Source: Streptomyces mirabilis (GTDB taxonomy: Bacteria; Actinomycetota; Actinomycetes; Streptomycetales; Streptomycetaceae). From it: a stretch of 64,000 nt of DNA. Under the pieces are notes generated by a model that was given only the letters and a program-made list of their open reading frames with translations, was not told where the DNA came from and made no database searches. The stretch's first letter is position 1. Each line of letters opens with the position of its first letter. The DNA is taken from contig NZ_JBCJKP010000001.1 of NCBI RefSeq assembly GCF_039503195.1, positions 9,362,001-9,426,000 of the forward strand, in the 5' to 3' direction. The position numbers and the translations under genes are program-made. Shown piece by piece: positions 6,860 to 15,940 of the stretch.

Positions 6860-9562
6860 ATGAGTGATCCGTCCCGGCCCACTGAGTTCTCTGCGACGAG
6901 CGAGCTCGACCAGCTACCCGACTGGGACACCGAGGAGACCGCCGAATGGCAGGCATCACTCGACGCTGTCGTGCGGAACGCAGGGCCGGATCGGGCGGTC
7001 TACCTGCTGCGACGCGTGCACGAGTACGCGGCCAGGTCCGGACTCGCTCTGCCAAGGCTCTTGTCCTCGGACTACATCAACACGATCCCGGCGTCCGCGC
7101 AGCCCGTCTTTCCCGGTGACGTCGCCATGGAGTCCAGGATCACCGCCGTGAACCGCTGGAATGCGGCAGCGATGGTGACACGCGGCTCCCGCCTGGGGCT
7201 CGGCGGCCACATAGCCACCTACGCTTCGGCGGCATGGCTGTACGAGGTCGGGTTCAATCACTTCTTCCAGGGCAAGGACGGGGAGGGCTCGGGCGATCAG
7301 CTGTACGTGCAGGGGCATGCCTCGCCCGGCATCTACGCCCGCGTGTTCCTGGAAGGGCGCCTCGACGAGAGGCAGTTGGACAACTTCCGGCGCGAGGCCG
7401 GCGGCCACGGACTGCCGTCCTACCCCCACCCCCGCCGCCTGCCGTGGCTGTGGGAGTTTCCGACCGTCTCCATGGGACTTGGTCCGCTCGCCGCCATCTA
7501 CCAGGCTCGGTTCAACCGCTACCTGCACGCGCGCGGCATCAAGGACACATCCGGGTCCCGCGTATGGGCATTCCTTGGGGACGGGGAAATGGACGAGCCC
7601 GAAGCGATGGCCGCACTGGCGCTCGCCGCCCGCGAGCGGCTCGACAACCTCACCTTCGTCATCAACTGCAACCTCCAGCGCCTGGACGGCCCAGTGCGGT
7701 CGAATTCCAAGATCGTTCAGGAACTTGAGGGCCGGTTCCGCGGAGCGGGCTGGAACGTCGTGAAGTCCCTCTGGGGCGAGGCTTGGGACCACGTACTGCG
7801 ACAGGACACCACAGGGGCCCTCGTTCACCGCCTCGGCGAGGCCCCCGACGCCCAGATGCAGACGTACGCCGCGCGGGACGCCGCCTACATACGCACGCAT
7901 TTCTTCACCGGCGACGCGCTCTCCGGCATCGCCGCCCGGCTCAGCGATGCCCAGCTCACCGATCTGTTCGAGAACTCGCGCGGCGGGCACGAACCGCTCA
8001 AGGTCCATGCCGCCTATCGCGCCGCAGTCGAGCACCACGGAGCACCGACCGTCATCCTCGCCCAGACGGTGAAGGGGCACACGCTGGGCGCGGGCTTCGA
8101 GTCCCGCAACGCCAATCATCAGATGAAGAAGCTGACCATGGCGCAGTTCCGTGACATGCGGGACGTGCTTGAGCTTCCCATTCCCGACAGCGCGCTGAGC
8201 GGCGACCTGGTGCCGTACTGGCACCCCGGTGAGAATTCGGAAGAGGTGCAGTACCTGCGCGATCGGCGTACGGCTCTGGGAGGTCCCGCCCCGGTACGCA
8301 AGGTGGTCGTCAAGCCGATGCAGCTGTCCCCGGCCGCGCCTTTCGAGACCCTGACGAAGGGCTTCGGCAAACAGGAGGTGGCCACCACCATGGCTCTTGT
8401 CCGGCTGGTCAAGGACCTGATGCGCGTTGAGGAGACGGGGCGGCGCTGGGTGCCGATCATCCCCGACGAGGCCCGCACGTTCGGCATGGAATCCATGTTC
8501 CCGACAGCCGGCATCTACTCACCGCACGGCCAGACCTACGAACCGGTCGACGCGGATCAGCTGCTCTACTACCGCGAAGCCAAGAACGGCCAGCTCATCG
8601 ACGAGGGCATCACCGAGGCTGGTTCCATGGCCGAGTTCACCGCTGCGGCGACCTCGTACGCCACGCACGGCGAGCCCATGATCCCCTTCTACATGTTCTA
8701 CGCCATGTTCGGTTTCCAGCGAACCGGTGACCAGTTCTGGGCCCTGGCAGACCAGATGGGGCGCGGGTTCGTCATCGGGGCGACGGCCGGTCGTACGACC
8801 ATGACCGGCGAGGGACTACAGCACGCCGACGGACACTCCCACCTGCTGGCATCCGCGAATCCGGCCACTGTGAGCTACGACCCTGCCTTCGCGTACGAGA
8901 TCGCGGTGGTCGTCAGGGAAGGGCTGCGACGGATGTACGGCGACCAGCCCGAAGACGTCTTCTACTACCTGACGGTCTACAACGAGCCCAAGCAGCAGCC
9001 GGCCATGCCAACCGGGCCGGAGGTCGAGGAGGGGATCCTACGGGGCATATACCGGTTCCGGCAGGCGGAGCCACTTGGCGCGGGACCACGGATCCAGTTG
9101 CTGGCTTCCGGCACGGCCATCCACTGGGTGCTCGAGGCCCAGGAACTGCTCGCGTCCCAGTGGGGCGTCCAGGCTGACGTGTGGTCGGTGACCTCCTGGA
9201 CGGAGCTGCGCCGCGATGCCTTGGGTGCTGACAGGGCCCGGCTTCGGGGTGAGGAGCGCGTTCCGTACGTGACGGCTGCGCTGTCGGGCACTCCAGGGCC
9301 CGTTCTGGCGGTCAGTGACTGGATGCGGCAGGTGCCCGACCAGATCAGCCAGTGGGTAGAGCAGGACTACACGTCGCTGGGAACGGACGGCTTCGGGCTG
9401 TCGGACACCCGTGATGCCGTACGCCGCTATTTTCACGTCGACGCCGAGTCGATCGTCGTTGCCGCCCTGGACCAGTTGGCGCGGGCGGACGCTATCGCCC
9501 CGGAGACGCTTGTCCAGGCTCGCGATCGCTACGGCCGCCCGGGACGCCCTGCGATTGCATGA
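6860..9562 (+). CDS. aceE: Pyruvate dehydrogenase E1 component, homodimeric type
   Basis: A 900-aa thiamine-diphosphate enzyme that decarboxylates pyruvate and passes the acetyl group to lipoyl-E2. The length equals that of other homodimeric E1 proteins. Seen: the ThDP motif GDGEMDEPE...NLTFVINCN from about residue 240, the conserved IIPDEARTFGMES and IYSPHGQTY region in the middle, GRTTMTGEGLQHADGHSH, and the C-terminal SVTSWTELRRD and YTSLGTDGFGLSDTRDAVRRYF. No E2 or E3 gene is nearby, so it must use partners made elsewhere; it is probably a second E1. It has its own ECF41-type promoter. Its last 525 bp are overlapped by an antisense extension of the TetR frame. Confidence 0.95.
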   Translation: MSDPSRPTEFSATSELDQLPDWDTEETAEWQASLDAVVRNAGPDRAVYLLRRVHEYAARSGLALPRLLSSDYINTIPASAQPVFPGDVAMESRITAVNRWNAAAMVTRGSRLGLGGHIATYASAAWLYEVGFNHFFQGKDGEGSGDQLYVQGHASPGIYARVFLEGRLDERQLDNFRREAGGHGLPSYPHPRRLPWLWEFPTVSMGLGPLAAIYQARFNRYLHARGIKDTSGSRVWAFLGDGEMDEPEAMAALALAARERLDNLTFVINCNLQRLDGPVRSNSKIVQELEGRFRGAGWNVVKSLWGEAWDHVLRQDTTGALVHRLGEAPDAQMQTYAARDAAYIRTHFFTGDALSGIAARLSDAQLTDLFENSRGGHEPLKVHAAYRAAVEHHGAPTVILAQTVKGHTLGAGFESRNANHQMKKLTMAQFRDMRDVLELPIPDSALSGDLVPYWHPGENSEEVQYLRDRRTALGGPAPVRKVVVKPMQLSPAAPFETLTKGFGKQEVATTMALVRLVKDLMRVEETGRRWVPIIPDEARTFGMESMFPTAGIYSPHGQTYEPVDADQLLYYREAKNGQLIDEGITEAGSMAEFTAAATSYATHGEPMIPFYMFYAMFGFQRTGDQFWALADQMGRGFVIGATAGRTTMTGEGLQHADGHSHLLASANPATVSYDPAFAYEIAVVVREGLRRMYGDQPEDVFYYLTVYNEPKQQPAMPTGPEVEEGILRGIYRFRQAEPLGAGPRIQLLASGTAIHWVLEAQELLASQWGVQADVWSVTSWTELRRDALGADRARLRGEERVPYVTAALSGTPGPVLAVSDWMRQVPDQISQWVEQDYTSLGTDGFGLSDTRDAVRRYFHVDAESIVVAALDQLARADAIAPETLVQARDRYGRPGRPAIA

Positions 9563-10312
9563 GGAGTAACCGAGAGCACGGTCGGCCGCCGGCTGACGCA
9601 GGTCGGCGAGACAGCGCAGGTCGCGGAGCGTCTCCGGATCCGACGCCGACCGTGCTGCCGCCCTGCAGCCGGAACCCAACATCCGACCTGGCGTCTTCCC
9701 TCTTGGACCGCTCACGCGCAGCGTCAGGTCCTCGAATTCAAGAGAGGCCAGCGGCTCCACCGCGAGGACATAGCGCAGTATGGCGAGGCCGACCAGGTGT
9801 GCGGATACCAGAGACGTGAACGTCGGTGTCCGCTCGGTCTCCTCGGAGGTGATCCGGCCCAAGTACGACACGAAGGCCGCATCGAACTCGTTGCCGAACG
9901 TTTTGGCCGTCGCCTCGTCCGACAGGCTGGCCCGGTAGACGGCGACCAGCGCCGGGCGGGTCGACTCGTCCTCCCAATGGGAGAGGAACGTCCGGGCAAT
10001 CCGCTTCCCGCGGCTCAACCCCCGGACCTCCCCCTCCTCCTCCGTCTTCTCCGGCAGGGATTCGAAAAGGGCGGACATGTCGATCCGGGAGGAAACGGCC
10101 TCTCGGAAGAGGCCGTCCTTGTTGCCGAAGAAGTGGTGGATCAGAGCAGGATCCACTTCCGCCCGCTGGGCGATTCCGCGCATCGTCGTGCCCGAATAGC
10201 CCTGGACGGCGAAGAGATCGAGGGCAGCCGTGAGGATCTGGTCTCTGGTAGTGCTCTGTCCCGGGCGGCGGCCTGCGCCCAGTGAGGGCCGCTTCCTGCG
10301 GGCGCCCGTCAT
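9038..10312 (-). CDS. TetR-family regulator with an aberrant C-terminal run-on
   Basis: Residues 1-205 are a normal TetR protein: DNA-binding helices in TRDQILTAALDLFAVQGYSGTTMRGIAQRAEVDPALIHHFFGNKDGLF, then an all-helical ligand domain ending at LASLEFEDLTLRV. The frame then continues for about 215 residues of low-complexity Arg/Gly/Ala text, antisense to the end of aceE. The usual family stop seems lost by frameshift, so only the first half is credible protein. Its ATG overlaps the stop of the decayed patatin/hydrolase ORF (ATGA), suggesting it was the last gene of that ancestral operon. Confidence 0.75.
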   Translation of the reverse strand: MTGARRKRPSLGAGRRPGQSTTRDQILTAALDLFAVQGYSGTTMRGIAQRAEVDPALIHHFFGNKDGLFREAVSSRIDMSALFESLPEKTEEEGEVRGLSRGKRIARTFLSHWEDESTRPALVAVYRASLSDEATAKTFGNEFDAAFVSYLGRITSEETERTPTFTSLVSAHLVGLAILRYVLAVEPLASLEFEDLTLRVSGPRGKTPGRMLGSGCRAAARSASDPETLRDLRCLADLRQPAADRALGYSSCNRRASRAAVAIASLDKRLRGDSVRPRQLVQGGNDDRLGVDVKIAAYGITGVRQPEAVRSQRRVVLLYPLADLVGHLPHPVTDRQNGPWSARQRSRHVRNALLTPKPGPVSTQGIAAQLRPGGHRPHVSLDAPLGREQFLGLEHPVDGRAGSQQLDPWSRAKWLRLPEPVYAP

Positions 10313-11020
10313 GGCGACCAGCCATCGACATCTGTCGCTGCGGTCGCACCGTAGCGGTCACCGATGAGGGCGCCGGTGTTGGGGCTGCGGTCCAGGTAGC
10401 TGCGCTCATGGGACAGATGCGCCGTCGGGCTGATGCAGTTGCGCGGCCCGACGTGGGTGGCCGGGTCGAGCCGATGTACGGGGGATCTTCCCGGCGCGAA
10501 GGCCCCGAGTCCATTGGCTACGGCGGAACAACCGTCGGCGCTGAGGGAATGTCCAGGTGCCGACCCACTCGATCCGACCGTTCGCGCTGGTGAGCTGATG
10601 CACGTGCTCGGCGTGGGGAGAGCGATGGCACCGTTGCGGAATCCGCCGAGCACGATCAGCAGGAGCAGAGAGCGCAGCCGGGCGTGCAATGCGCCCATCC
10701 CGCTGGCGACGATCTGGGGGCACACGTGGTGCGGCCGCGGCGCGGCCCTGCCTGGGTGGGCGGCCGTGATGGCTTCGTCGAGAGCACTCACCGCGCTTCC
10801 GATGATCACGTCCGGGGCCAATCTGCGCTGGTCCAGTGCGTACCGGACACCGACATACGCCGCTGCGAGTACGCCACCGGCGCCCACCACCACGGCCACC
10901 GGACGCGGACGGGAGCGCAAGCCCGTCGACGGCGGATCCCCGGGCGGGCGGCTCGACGAGGTTGGTCTTTGCGACAAGTAAACCCTCCGCCTTTCGGACC
11001 ATGGCGTCGGATCGGAACGG
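10309..11020 (-). pseudogene. Decayed twin of the patatin operon: patatin front fused to hydrolase tail
   Basis: The first part reads RPVAVVVGAGGVLAAAYVGV..YALDQRR, matching the patatin at 32245-33213, but its nucleophile motif GTSVG has become GSAVS. From about 10720 it switches to the C-terminal third of the hydrolase at 29595-30533 (SLLLLIVLGGFRNG, VHRLDPATHVGPRNCISPT, RSYLDRSPNT). Everything between, including the glycosyltransferase and membrane genes, is missing, and further frameshifts follow. Compared with the intact copy, the six bases covering ATCATG after AAAGG-GG in the leader are also gone. Confidence 0.85.
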
Positions 11021-11032
11021 TTTCCCAAGTAG

Positions 11033-11059
11033 GACCGGGCGACCCTCAGGTCTGTGACA
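11033..11059 (-). promoter_or_regulatory. ECF41-type promoter kept before the decayed operon copy
   Basis: Minus strand TGTCACA (11053-11059), 16 nt, GGTC (11033-11036). The flanking bases resemble those of the intact copy at 33363-33389, so the promoter was duplicated with the operon. Confidence 0.65.
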
Positions 11060-11149
11060 CCGGACGCGCCGGCGAAGCGCTGGGCCATGAAGCGGACCCG
11101 CGGACGGCAATCCAGAAATTAGGGGGAAACACCAGGAGGAATCGACCTG

Positions 11150-13576
11150 TCAGAAAGAGGGAGCTGTCCGCGGCGATCGGCCCAGGGCTTGTTCGGCCCA
11201 GATGGTCTTGCCCGCTGAGGTGTAGCGGGTGCCCCAGCGCTGAGTGAGCTCGGCAACGAGGAACAGTCCCCGGCCGCCCTCGTCGCTGACCCGGGCCCGG
11301 CGCAGGTGAGGTGCGGTGCTGCTGCTGTCGGAGACCTCGCAGATGAGAGACCGCTCCTTGATCAGCCGCAGGCGGATCGGTTCGGTGCCGTATCGGATCG
11401 CGTTGGTGACCAGTTCGCTGACCACCAGTTCCGTGGTGAACGCGGCTTCCTCCAGCCTCCACGCGGTGAGCCGCTCGTCCACCATCTTGCGTGTCTCCGC
11501 CACCGCGGCCGCGTCTGCGGGCACGTCCCACTCGGCGACCTGTTCCTTGCGGAGGAGGCGGGTGCGGGCGACCAGCAGGGCGATGTCGTCGGTCCGCGTC
11601 TCGGTATGCAAGGACTCCAGGACTGTGTCGCACAGCTCTTCCAGAGAGGGCACGGACCGGGCCAGGGCGTCGCGCAACTCGTCGATTCGCTCATCGATGT
11701 CGTGGCCGCGGGTTGCGACGAGTCCGTCTGTGAACAGGGCCAGCAGGCTGCCCTCGGGAATGGTCAGCTCCGTCGCCTCGAACGGCAGGCTGCCCAGCCC
11801 GAGCGGAGGCCCGGCGGGCACGTCGACGACCTGCGTGGTGCCGTCCGGACACACCAGAATCGGGGGCGGATGACCTGCTCGGGCCAGCGTGCAGGTACCG
11901 GACACGGGGTCGTAGACGGCGTACAGACAGCTGGCGCCGATGTCGCCGGGGATCGCGTTGTAGTCGACGACATCGCCATCGGACTCGTCGCCCATTTCTT
12001 CCGCCGGGTGGGTCACCATGTCGTCGAGGTGGGTGAGGAGTTCGTCGGGCTGCAGATCGATGTCCGCGAGAGTACGTACCGCCGTCCGGAGCCGGCCCAT
12101 GGTGACCGAGGCGCCGATGCCGTGGCCGACGACGTCCCCGACGACCAGGCCGACGCGCGTACCGGGCAGGGGGATCACGTCGAACCAGTCCCCACCTGCC
12201 TCGGTGGCGCGGGCGGCGGGCAGGTAGCGGGTCGCGGTCTCCGCGCCCGGATGCACGATCGGGCCACGAGGCAGCAGGGTGCTCTGCAGGAACAGCGCGA
12301 TGCCGCGTTCGCGGGTGAACCGGCGGGCATTGTCCAGGCAGATCGCAGCACGGGCGACCACGTCCTCGGCGAGGGTCAGATCGTCCGCGGAGAAAGACTC
12401 ATGCGAGGCGCCATGGCGGAGGAAAGAGGCAGCTCCGAGAGTTGTGTCGCGGGCTCGGATCGGCACCGTGATCAGCGAGTGCGCTCCACAGGCGCGCAGC
12501 TCTGCCGCTGTCGCGGGGGCGTCGGCGAACCAACGGGTCCCCTGTGGATCGGTGACGTCGTGCAGTTCTGCCCTTCCGGTCACCACGCACCTGCTGACCG
12601 GTGAGGTAGCCGGGTGCCACTGCGTCTCGCCCAGGGCGGGACGCGCCCCTTCCGCGAAGCATGCAGGCCGTTGCGCGGCTCTGCGCAGCAGAACGGGCCC
12701 GGAGGGAACAGACGCGGGCAGATCGCCGCCGAAGACGGCCTCGAACAGGTCGACGCTGACGACATCCGCGAAACGGGGCACGAGGAGCTCGGCGAGCTCG
12801 TCAGCTGTTCCCTCCAGTTCCAGGCTGGCGCCGATGCGTGTGCGGGCCTCGCCGAGTAGGGCCAGCCGCTCTCGTGACTCGTACTGCCGGGAGTAGTCGT
12901 ACGCGGACATCGCCACTGCGCGCACCCGGCCGACCGGGTCCTTGAGCGGGAAGTAGTCCACGGTCCAGGCGTGCGCCTTCGGTTCGCCGGGGACCTTGAG
13001 GAAGGCCTCTCTCTGTGCCGGCTCGCCCGTCGCGGCCACCCGCCGGATCCATCGGTCGTTCTCGATCAGTGAGGCATCCGGGATCAGCTCGCTGACGCGC
13101 CGATCGTGGAGTTCGTCCTCGCGCAGACCGGTAGCCCGGGCCATCGTGTGGTTCTGCTTCAGGCTCCGGGCTTCGCAGTCGAATACTCCGAGGTGAGCTG
13201 GATACTGCTCGAACACCCACCGCATCAATGTCTCGTCTCCGGGCTCCTGCGCACCCGATCGAGCCTCCGCAGCCACCTGGGGCTCCGCGGTCAGTAGAAA
13301 CCCGCCCGGCAGTTCAGGGGCCACCAATGGCGACAAACACACCCTCGCCTCGACGGCGCGGCCGTCACGGTGCAACAGCGCTGCCCCGTCGGTGGTGAAG
13401 AGACGGGTGAGAGAGGTGCCGATGACTTCTTCGGGTGCGTAACCCCACAGTGCCTGTGCAGCGCTGCTCCAGAGGAATATCCGCCCAGAAGGGTCCGAGA
13501 CGGCGATGGCTGTGTCGACGTGGAGCCGTGCCGATCCTGGAGGCAGCGGGCCCGGCCACGCGTGGGAGTGTGCCAT
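11150..13576 (-). CDS. PAS-PAS-GAF SpoIIE-type phosphatase with RsbW-like kinase domain
   Basis: 808 aa from the ATG at 13576, chosen for AGGTAGG just upstream; an in-frame ATG at 13627 is the alternative. Domain order: PAS (about 20-85), second PAS (about 110-230), GAF (about 240-415), PP2C/SpoIIE phosphatase (about 430-650, with EAGGDWFDVIPL, VGDVVGHGIGA and ARAGHPPP), then a GHKL ATPase/anti-sigma kinase domain (VVSELVTNAIRYG, DEGGRGLFLVAEL). Proteins of this design are frequent in Streptomyces and tune anti-sigma/anti-anti-sigma switches by Ser/Thr (de)phosphorylation. It is cytoplasmic, with no membrane segments. No partner gene is adjacent. Confidence 0.9.
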   Translation of the reverse strand: MAHSHAWPGPLPPGSARLHVDTAIAVSDPSGRIFLWSSAAQALWGYAPEEVIGTSLTRLFTTDGAALLHRDGRAVEARVCLSPLVAPELPGGFLLTAEPQVAAEARSGAQEPGDETLMRWVFEQYPAHLGVFDCEARSLKQNHTMARATGLREDELHDRRVSELIPDASLIENDRWIRRVAATGEPAQREAFLKVPGEPKAHAWTVDYFPLKDPVGRVRAVAMSAYDYSRQYESRERLALLGEARTRIGASLELEGTADELAELLVPRFADVVSVDLFEAVFGGDLPASVPSGPVLLRRAAQRPACFAEGARPALGETQWHPATSPVSRCVVTGRAELHDVTDPQGTRWFADAPATAAELRACGAHSLITVPIRARDTTLGAASFLRHGASHESFSADDLTLAEDVVARAAICLDNARRFTRERGIALFLQSTLLPRGPIVHPGAETATRYLPAARATEAGGDWFDVIPLPGTRVGLVVGDVVGHGIGASVTMGRLRTAVRTLADIDLQPDELLTHLDDMVTHPAEEMGDESDGDVVDYNAIPGDIGASCLYAVYDPVSGTCTLARAGHPPPILVCPDGTTQVVDVPAGPPLGLGSLPFEATELTIPEGSLLALFTDGLVATRGHDIDERIDELRDALARSVPSLEELCDTVLESLHTETRTDDIALLVARTRLLRKEQVAEWDVPADAAAVAETRKMVDERLTAWRLEEAAFTTELVVSELVTNAIRYGTEPIRLRLIKERSLICEVSDSSSTAPHLRRARVSDEGGRGLFLVAELTQRWGTRYTSAGKTIWAEQALGRSPRTAPSF

Positions 13577-13757
13577 GGTGCCTACCTGGTGTGCTGTGCC
13601 AGATGACCGCCGGATTGCCCTCGCCATCGGCTCTCTTCACGATCGTTCCGCAACCGCCCGCCGTCAACACGAGGGTCCAGCACCCTGGTGTGATCCCGCA
13701 CAGGTGTTGGGGGCGCAGCGGAGGCAGGCATAGCCGCATTTCGTTTCAAACGATACC

Positions 13758-13768
13758 GTATTGGATGA
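13758..13768 (+). promoter_or_regulatory. Putative MarR operator at the left marR gene
   Basis: GTATTGGATGA, inside a longer imperfect dyad, 24 nt before the marR GTG. The same core occurs at three other promoters nearby. Confidence 0.5.
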
Positions 13769-13792
13769 ATTGATGGCTGGTAACCTGGAGCT

Positions 13793-14278
13793 GTGATTGA
13801 CGACGCTCCTCCCCCTTCGGCCGGCTCGCGTGCGACCGACCGTCCCGGGGACGCTTCGCCCTTCGCTCTGGGCTTGCTGCTGCGGCGGGCGCACTGGCGG
13901 GTGGCCGGGGTGATGACGGAGGCACTGCGCCCGCTCGGTATCGAGCTGCGGCATTTCGCGGTGCTGCTTGTTCTGGTCGACCGGGGGCCCACGGTGCAGC
14001 GGGACCTGGGGCCGGCGACGGGGTCGGACAAGGCGGGGATCATGCGGGTCGTGGACGACCTGGAGCGCATGGGTCTGGCCGTGCGCAAGGCGGTTCCCGG
14101 GGACCGGCGGGTGCGGGCGGTGGAGATCACACCTCGGGGTGTCGAGCTTTTCGATGCGGCGCACGTGGCGGCGGAGCCGCTGGCCGAGCGCCTGGTTGCC
14201 GATCTGGGACCGGGTGAGCGCGAGCAGTTGACGGGGCTGCTGACCCGGTTCGCCCATCCCGTGGAGGGTCAGGCGTAA
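13793..14278 (+). CDS. MarR-family regulator, left copy
   Basis: 161 aa with a GTG start (GGAG lies only 2 nt before it, closer than ideal). Winged-helix core: LGIELRHFAVLLVLVDRGPTVQRDL, then recognition helix DKAGIMRVVDDLERMGLAVRK and the wing GDRRVRAVEITPRG. MarR dimers typically repress oxidative or quinone-stress genes. From residue 30 on it appears identical to the right copy at 20270-20764, and only the first ten residues differ much. It converges with the azoreductase gene. Confidence 0.88.
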   Translation: MIDDAPPPSAGSRATDRPGDASPFALGLLLRRAHWRVAGVMTEALRPLGIELRHFAVLLVLVDRGPTVQRDLGPATGSDKAGIMRVVDDLERMGLAVRKAVPGDRRVRAVEITPRGVELFDAAHVAAEPLAERLVADLGPGEREQLTGLLTRFAHPVEGQA

Positions 14279-14395
14279 GCGCGCCCACGCGGGGGTGGCC
14301 CAAGGCGTGACCGGTTCCGGGCGGTACGTCCTTTACAGCGAAGGCGGCCCTGAGGACTACGGCCGCCCTTGCCGCACGCCGACCCTGCTGCAGGC
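13812..14395 (+). repeat. Left arm of a 584-bp inverted repeat
   Basis: Reverse complement of 20153-20736, equal in length with no indels and only about six differences seen by eye. It covers most of marR and a downstream hairpin. The arms enclose 5.8 kb. Confidence 0.9.
14341..14370 (+). terminator. Hairpin after the left marR gene
   Basis: Arms AAGGCGGCC and GGCCGCCCTT around about 11 nt. It lies 62 nt past the marR stop and is duplicated in the right repeat arm. Confidence 0.6.
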
Positions 14396-14582
14396 GGGAC
14401 TTTGTCGCCATTGTTCCGAGGCGCACCCTACTGGCGGGCCGAACACGTGGGCCAACCCGGAGTCGGGACACTGCACCGTCCTTCCGGGGGAGCGCGCCGC
14501 CGTCTCGGTCAGGGTGCAGACGACGCAGACTCCGTGTGACGTCCTACGTCGAGGCGTCACACGGTGTCCGTTGCGGGGTGTT

Positions 14583-15233
14583 CTACGCGGCGAGGAGTTC
14601 CGCGAGTTCCTCGGCCCTGGCGGCTGCGTCCTCCAAGGCACGCTTGCGGGAGGCCTCGTAGAGGGGGACCAGTTCGGACATGGCCGGATTGCGGGGGGCC
14701 ATGGTGAGTTCGGGGACGATGAAGTCGAGGTCCAGGCCGAGGGTGTTCTTGAGGACGGCCTCCAGGTAGTTCTGTACGAACTCGTAGTCCTCGCGCGGGG
14801 TGCCCGGTGCGTAGGAGCCGCCGCGGCTGGCGACGACGATGGCCGGGGTGCCCTGGGCGGAGGGGGTCTCGCCCGCGGTGCGGCCGAGCAGGAGCACGTT
14901 GTCCAGCCACGCCTTGAGGGTCGACGGGATCGAGTAGTTGTACATGGGGGCGCCGATCAGGACGGCGTCCGCCTGCTCCAGCTCCTCGATGAGCTTCACG
15001 CGCGCGGCGAACGCGGCGGACTGCTCCGGGCTGCGCTCGGCGGGGGCGGTGTAACCAGCGGACCAGGCGTCGGCGGTGATGTGCGGGACAGGGGCGGCGG
15101 CGAGGTCGCGGTAGATGACGGTGCCCTCCGGGTGCTGCTCCTCCCAGACCTTGCGGAAAGTAGCAGTGACAGAACGGGACGAGGACGCCTCGCCGGGGAA
15201 CACGGACGAGTCGATGTGCAGCAACGTGGCCAT
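14583..15233 (-). CDS. azoR: FMN-dependent NADH-azoreductase / quinone reductase
   Basis: 216 aa from 15233, with GGGAG 7 nt upstream. Flavodoxin-like fold: LLHIDSSVFPGEASSSRSVT at the N-terminus, the FMN-binding loop PMYNYSIPSTLKAWLDN and the second loop VASRGGSY. The family reduces azo dyes and quinones by two-electron transfer from NADH, protecting against quinone stress. A GTATTG-ATGA dyad lies 48 nt upstream, and the same motif precedes the two marR genes and the nitroreductase, so MarR repression is likely. Confidence 0.9.
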   Translation of the reverse strand: MATLLHIDSSVFPGEASSSRSVTATFRKVWEEQHPEGTVIYRDLAAAPVPHITADAWSAGYTAPAERSPEQSAAFAARVKLIEELEQADAVLIGAPMYNYSIPSTLKAWLDNVLLLGRTAGETPSAQGTPAIVVASRGGSYAPGTPREDYEFVQNYLEAVLKNTLGLDLDFIVPELTMAPRNPAMSELVPLYEASRKRALEDAAARAEELAELLAA

Positions 15234-15281
15234 GGACATTCTCCCAAGAGAGGATTGGCGCTCAGCGATAGTCAAACACGA

Positions 15282-15303
15282 GATGGTATTGAATGAGACT
15301 ATC
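15282..15303 (-). promoter_or_regulatory. Putative MarR operator of azoR
   Basis: A 22-bp imperfect dyad with half-sites GATGGT and ACTATC around a GTATTGAATGA core. Confidence 0.55.
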
Positions 15304-15355
15304 ACGGGTGAGATGGACGCCTGGATCTGGCGAGGAGACGGGCGAGCGCGGACCT

Positions 15356-15655
15356 CTATGGAGTGATGCAGGATCCGTCAACGGGCACGGAGCAGCCACA
15401 TGGGACCGTCGGCAAACCGTCCTCGCTGTCCGACTCCTGGACACTGCTTCGCCTGACCCGGGCCACGAGCAGCGAGTCCGCGGCGGCTATGGCCTCGTGC
15501 ACGTTTTGGGTTCCCATCGTGATGCACAGCGTGTAACTCACGTCCTCAAGCTCACGCGCACTTTCCCGCCCCTCGCCCTCGGCGGGCGCGATCTGCAGGG
15601 ACGCGTAGCGGGTCAGCAGCCTTCTGACGACCTTCGGATCCGGAACAATGAGCAC
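15356..15655 (-). CDS. DUF5133 domain protein
   Basis: 99 aa. The start is the GTG at 15655, preceded by GAGGA at 8 nt. The product would begin MLIVPDPKVVRRLLTRYASLQ. The body ARELEDVSYTLCITMGTQNVHEAIAAADSLL fits the Streptomyces DUF5133 family, whose function is unknown. These small proteins are often found near ECF-type or stress regulators. An ECF41-type promoter lies 106 nt upstream. Confidence 0.78.
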   Translation of the reverse strand: MLIVPDPKVVRRLLTRYASLQIAPAEGEGRESARELEDVSYTLCITMGTQNVHEAIAAADSLLVARVRRSSVQESDSEDGLPTVPCGCSVPVDGSCITP

Positions 15656-15761
15656 AGTCAGGGTCCTCTCTCTCAACGTTCGAGTCACCTCATGCCAACA
15701 TCACGCTTGGCGACAACAGCGTTCGGTTGCTGTCGTGGGCCACACCGCTGCCCTGAGTGAA

Positions 15762-15788
15762 GACCGGATGCCCCCGACTTCTGTGACG
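15762..15788 (-). promoter_or_regulatory. ECF41-type promoter of the DUF5133 gene
   Basis: Minus strand CGTCACA (15782-15788), 16 nt, GGTC (15762-15765). Confidence 0.58.
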
Positions 15789-15940
15789 AGATTGGCTTCA
15801 ACGCTCTATCGCCGTGGCCGTGTTGCACTGCCCTGGCTCGACTGGTCTGTCTGGTGTCGAAAAATAACCGTCGCTCCCGTTCGACCCGCGCGTACTTGCC
15901 GTCCTTGCTGGTCGTGCCGGCTCGGGGTGTGTCGGTGTGC

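Noticed and set aside
14534..14580. TGTGACG and CGTCACA sequences near the azoR end, tested as ECF41 sites
   Set aside because: No KGTC at 16 nt on either strand; spacing fails.
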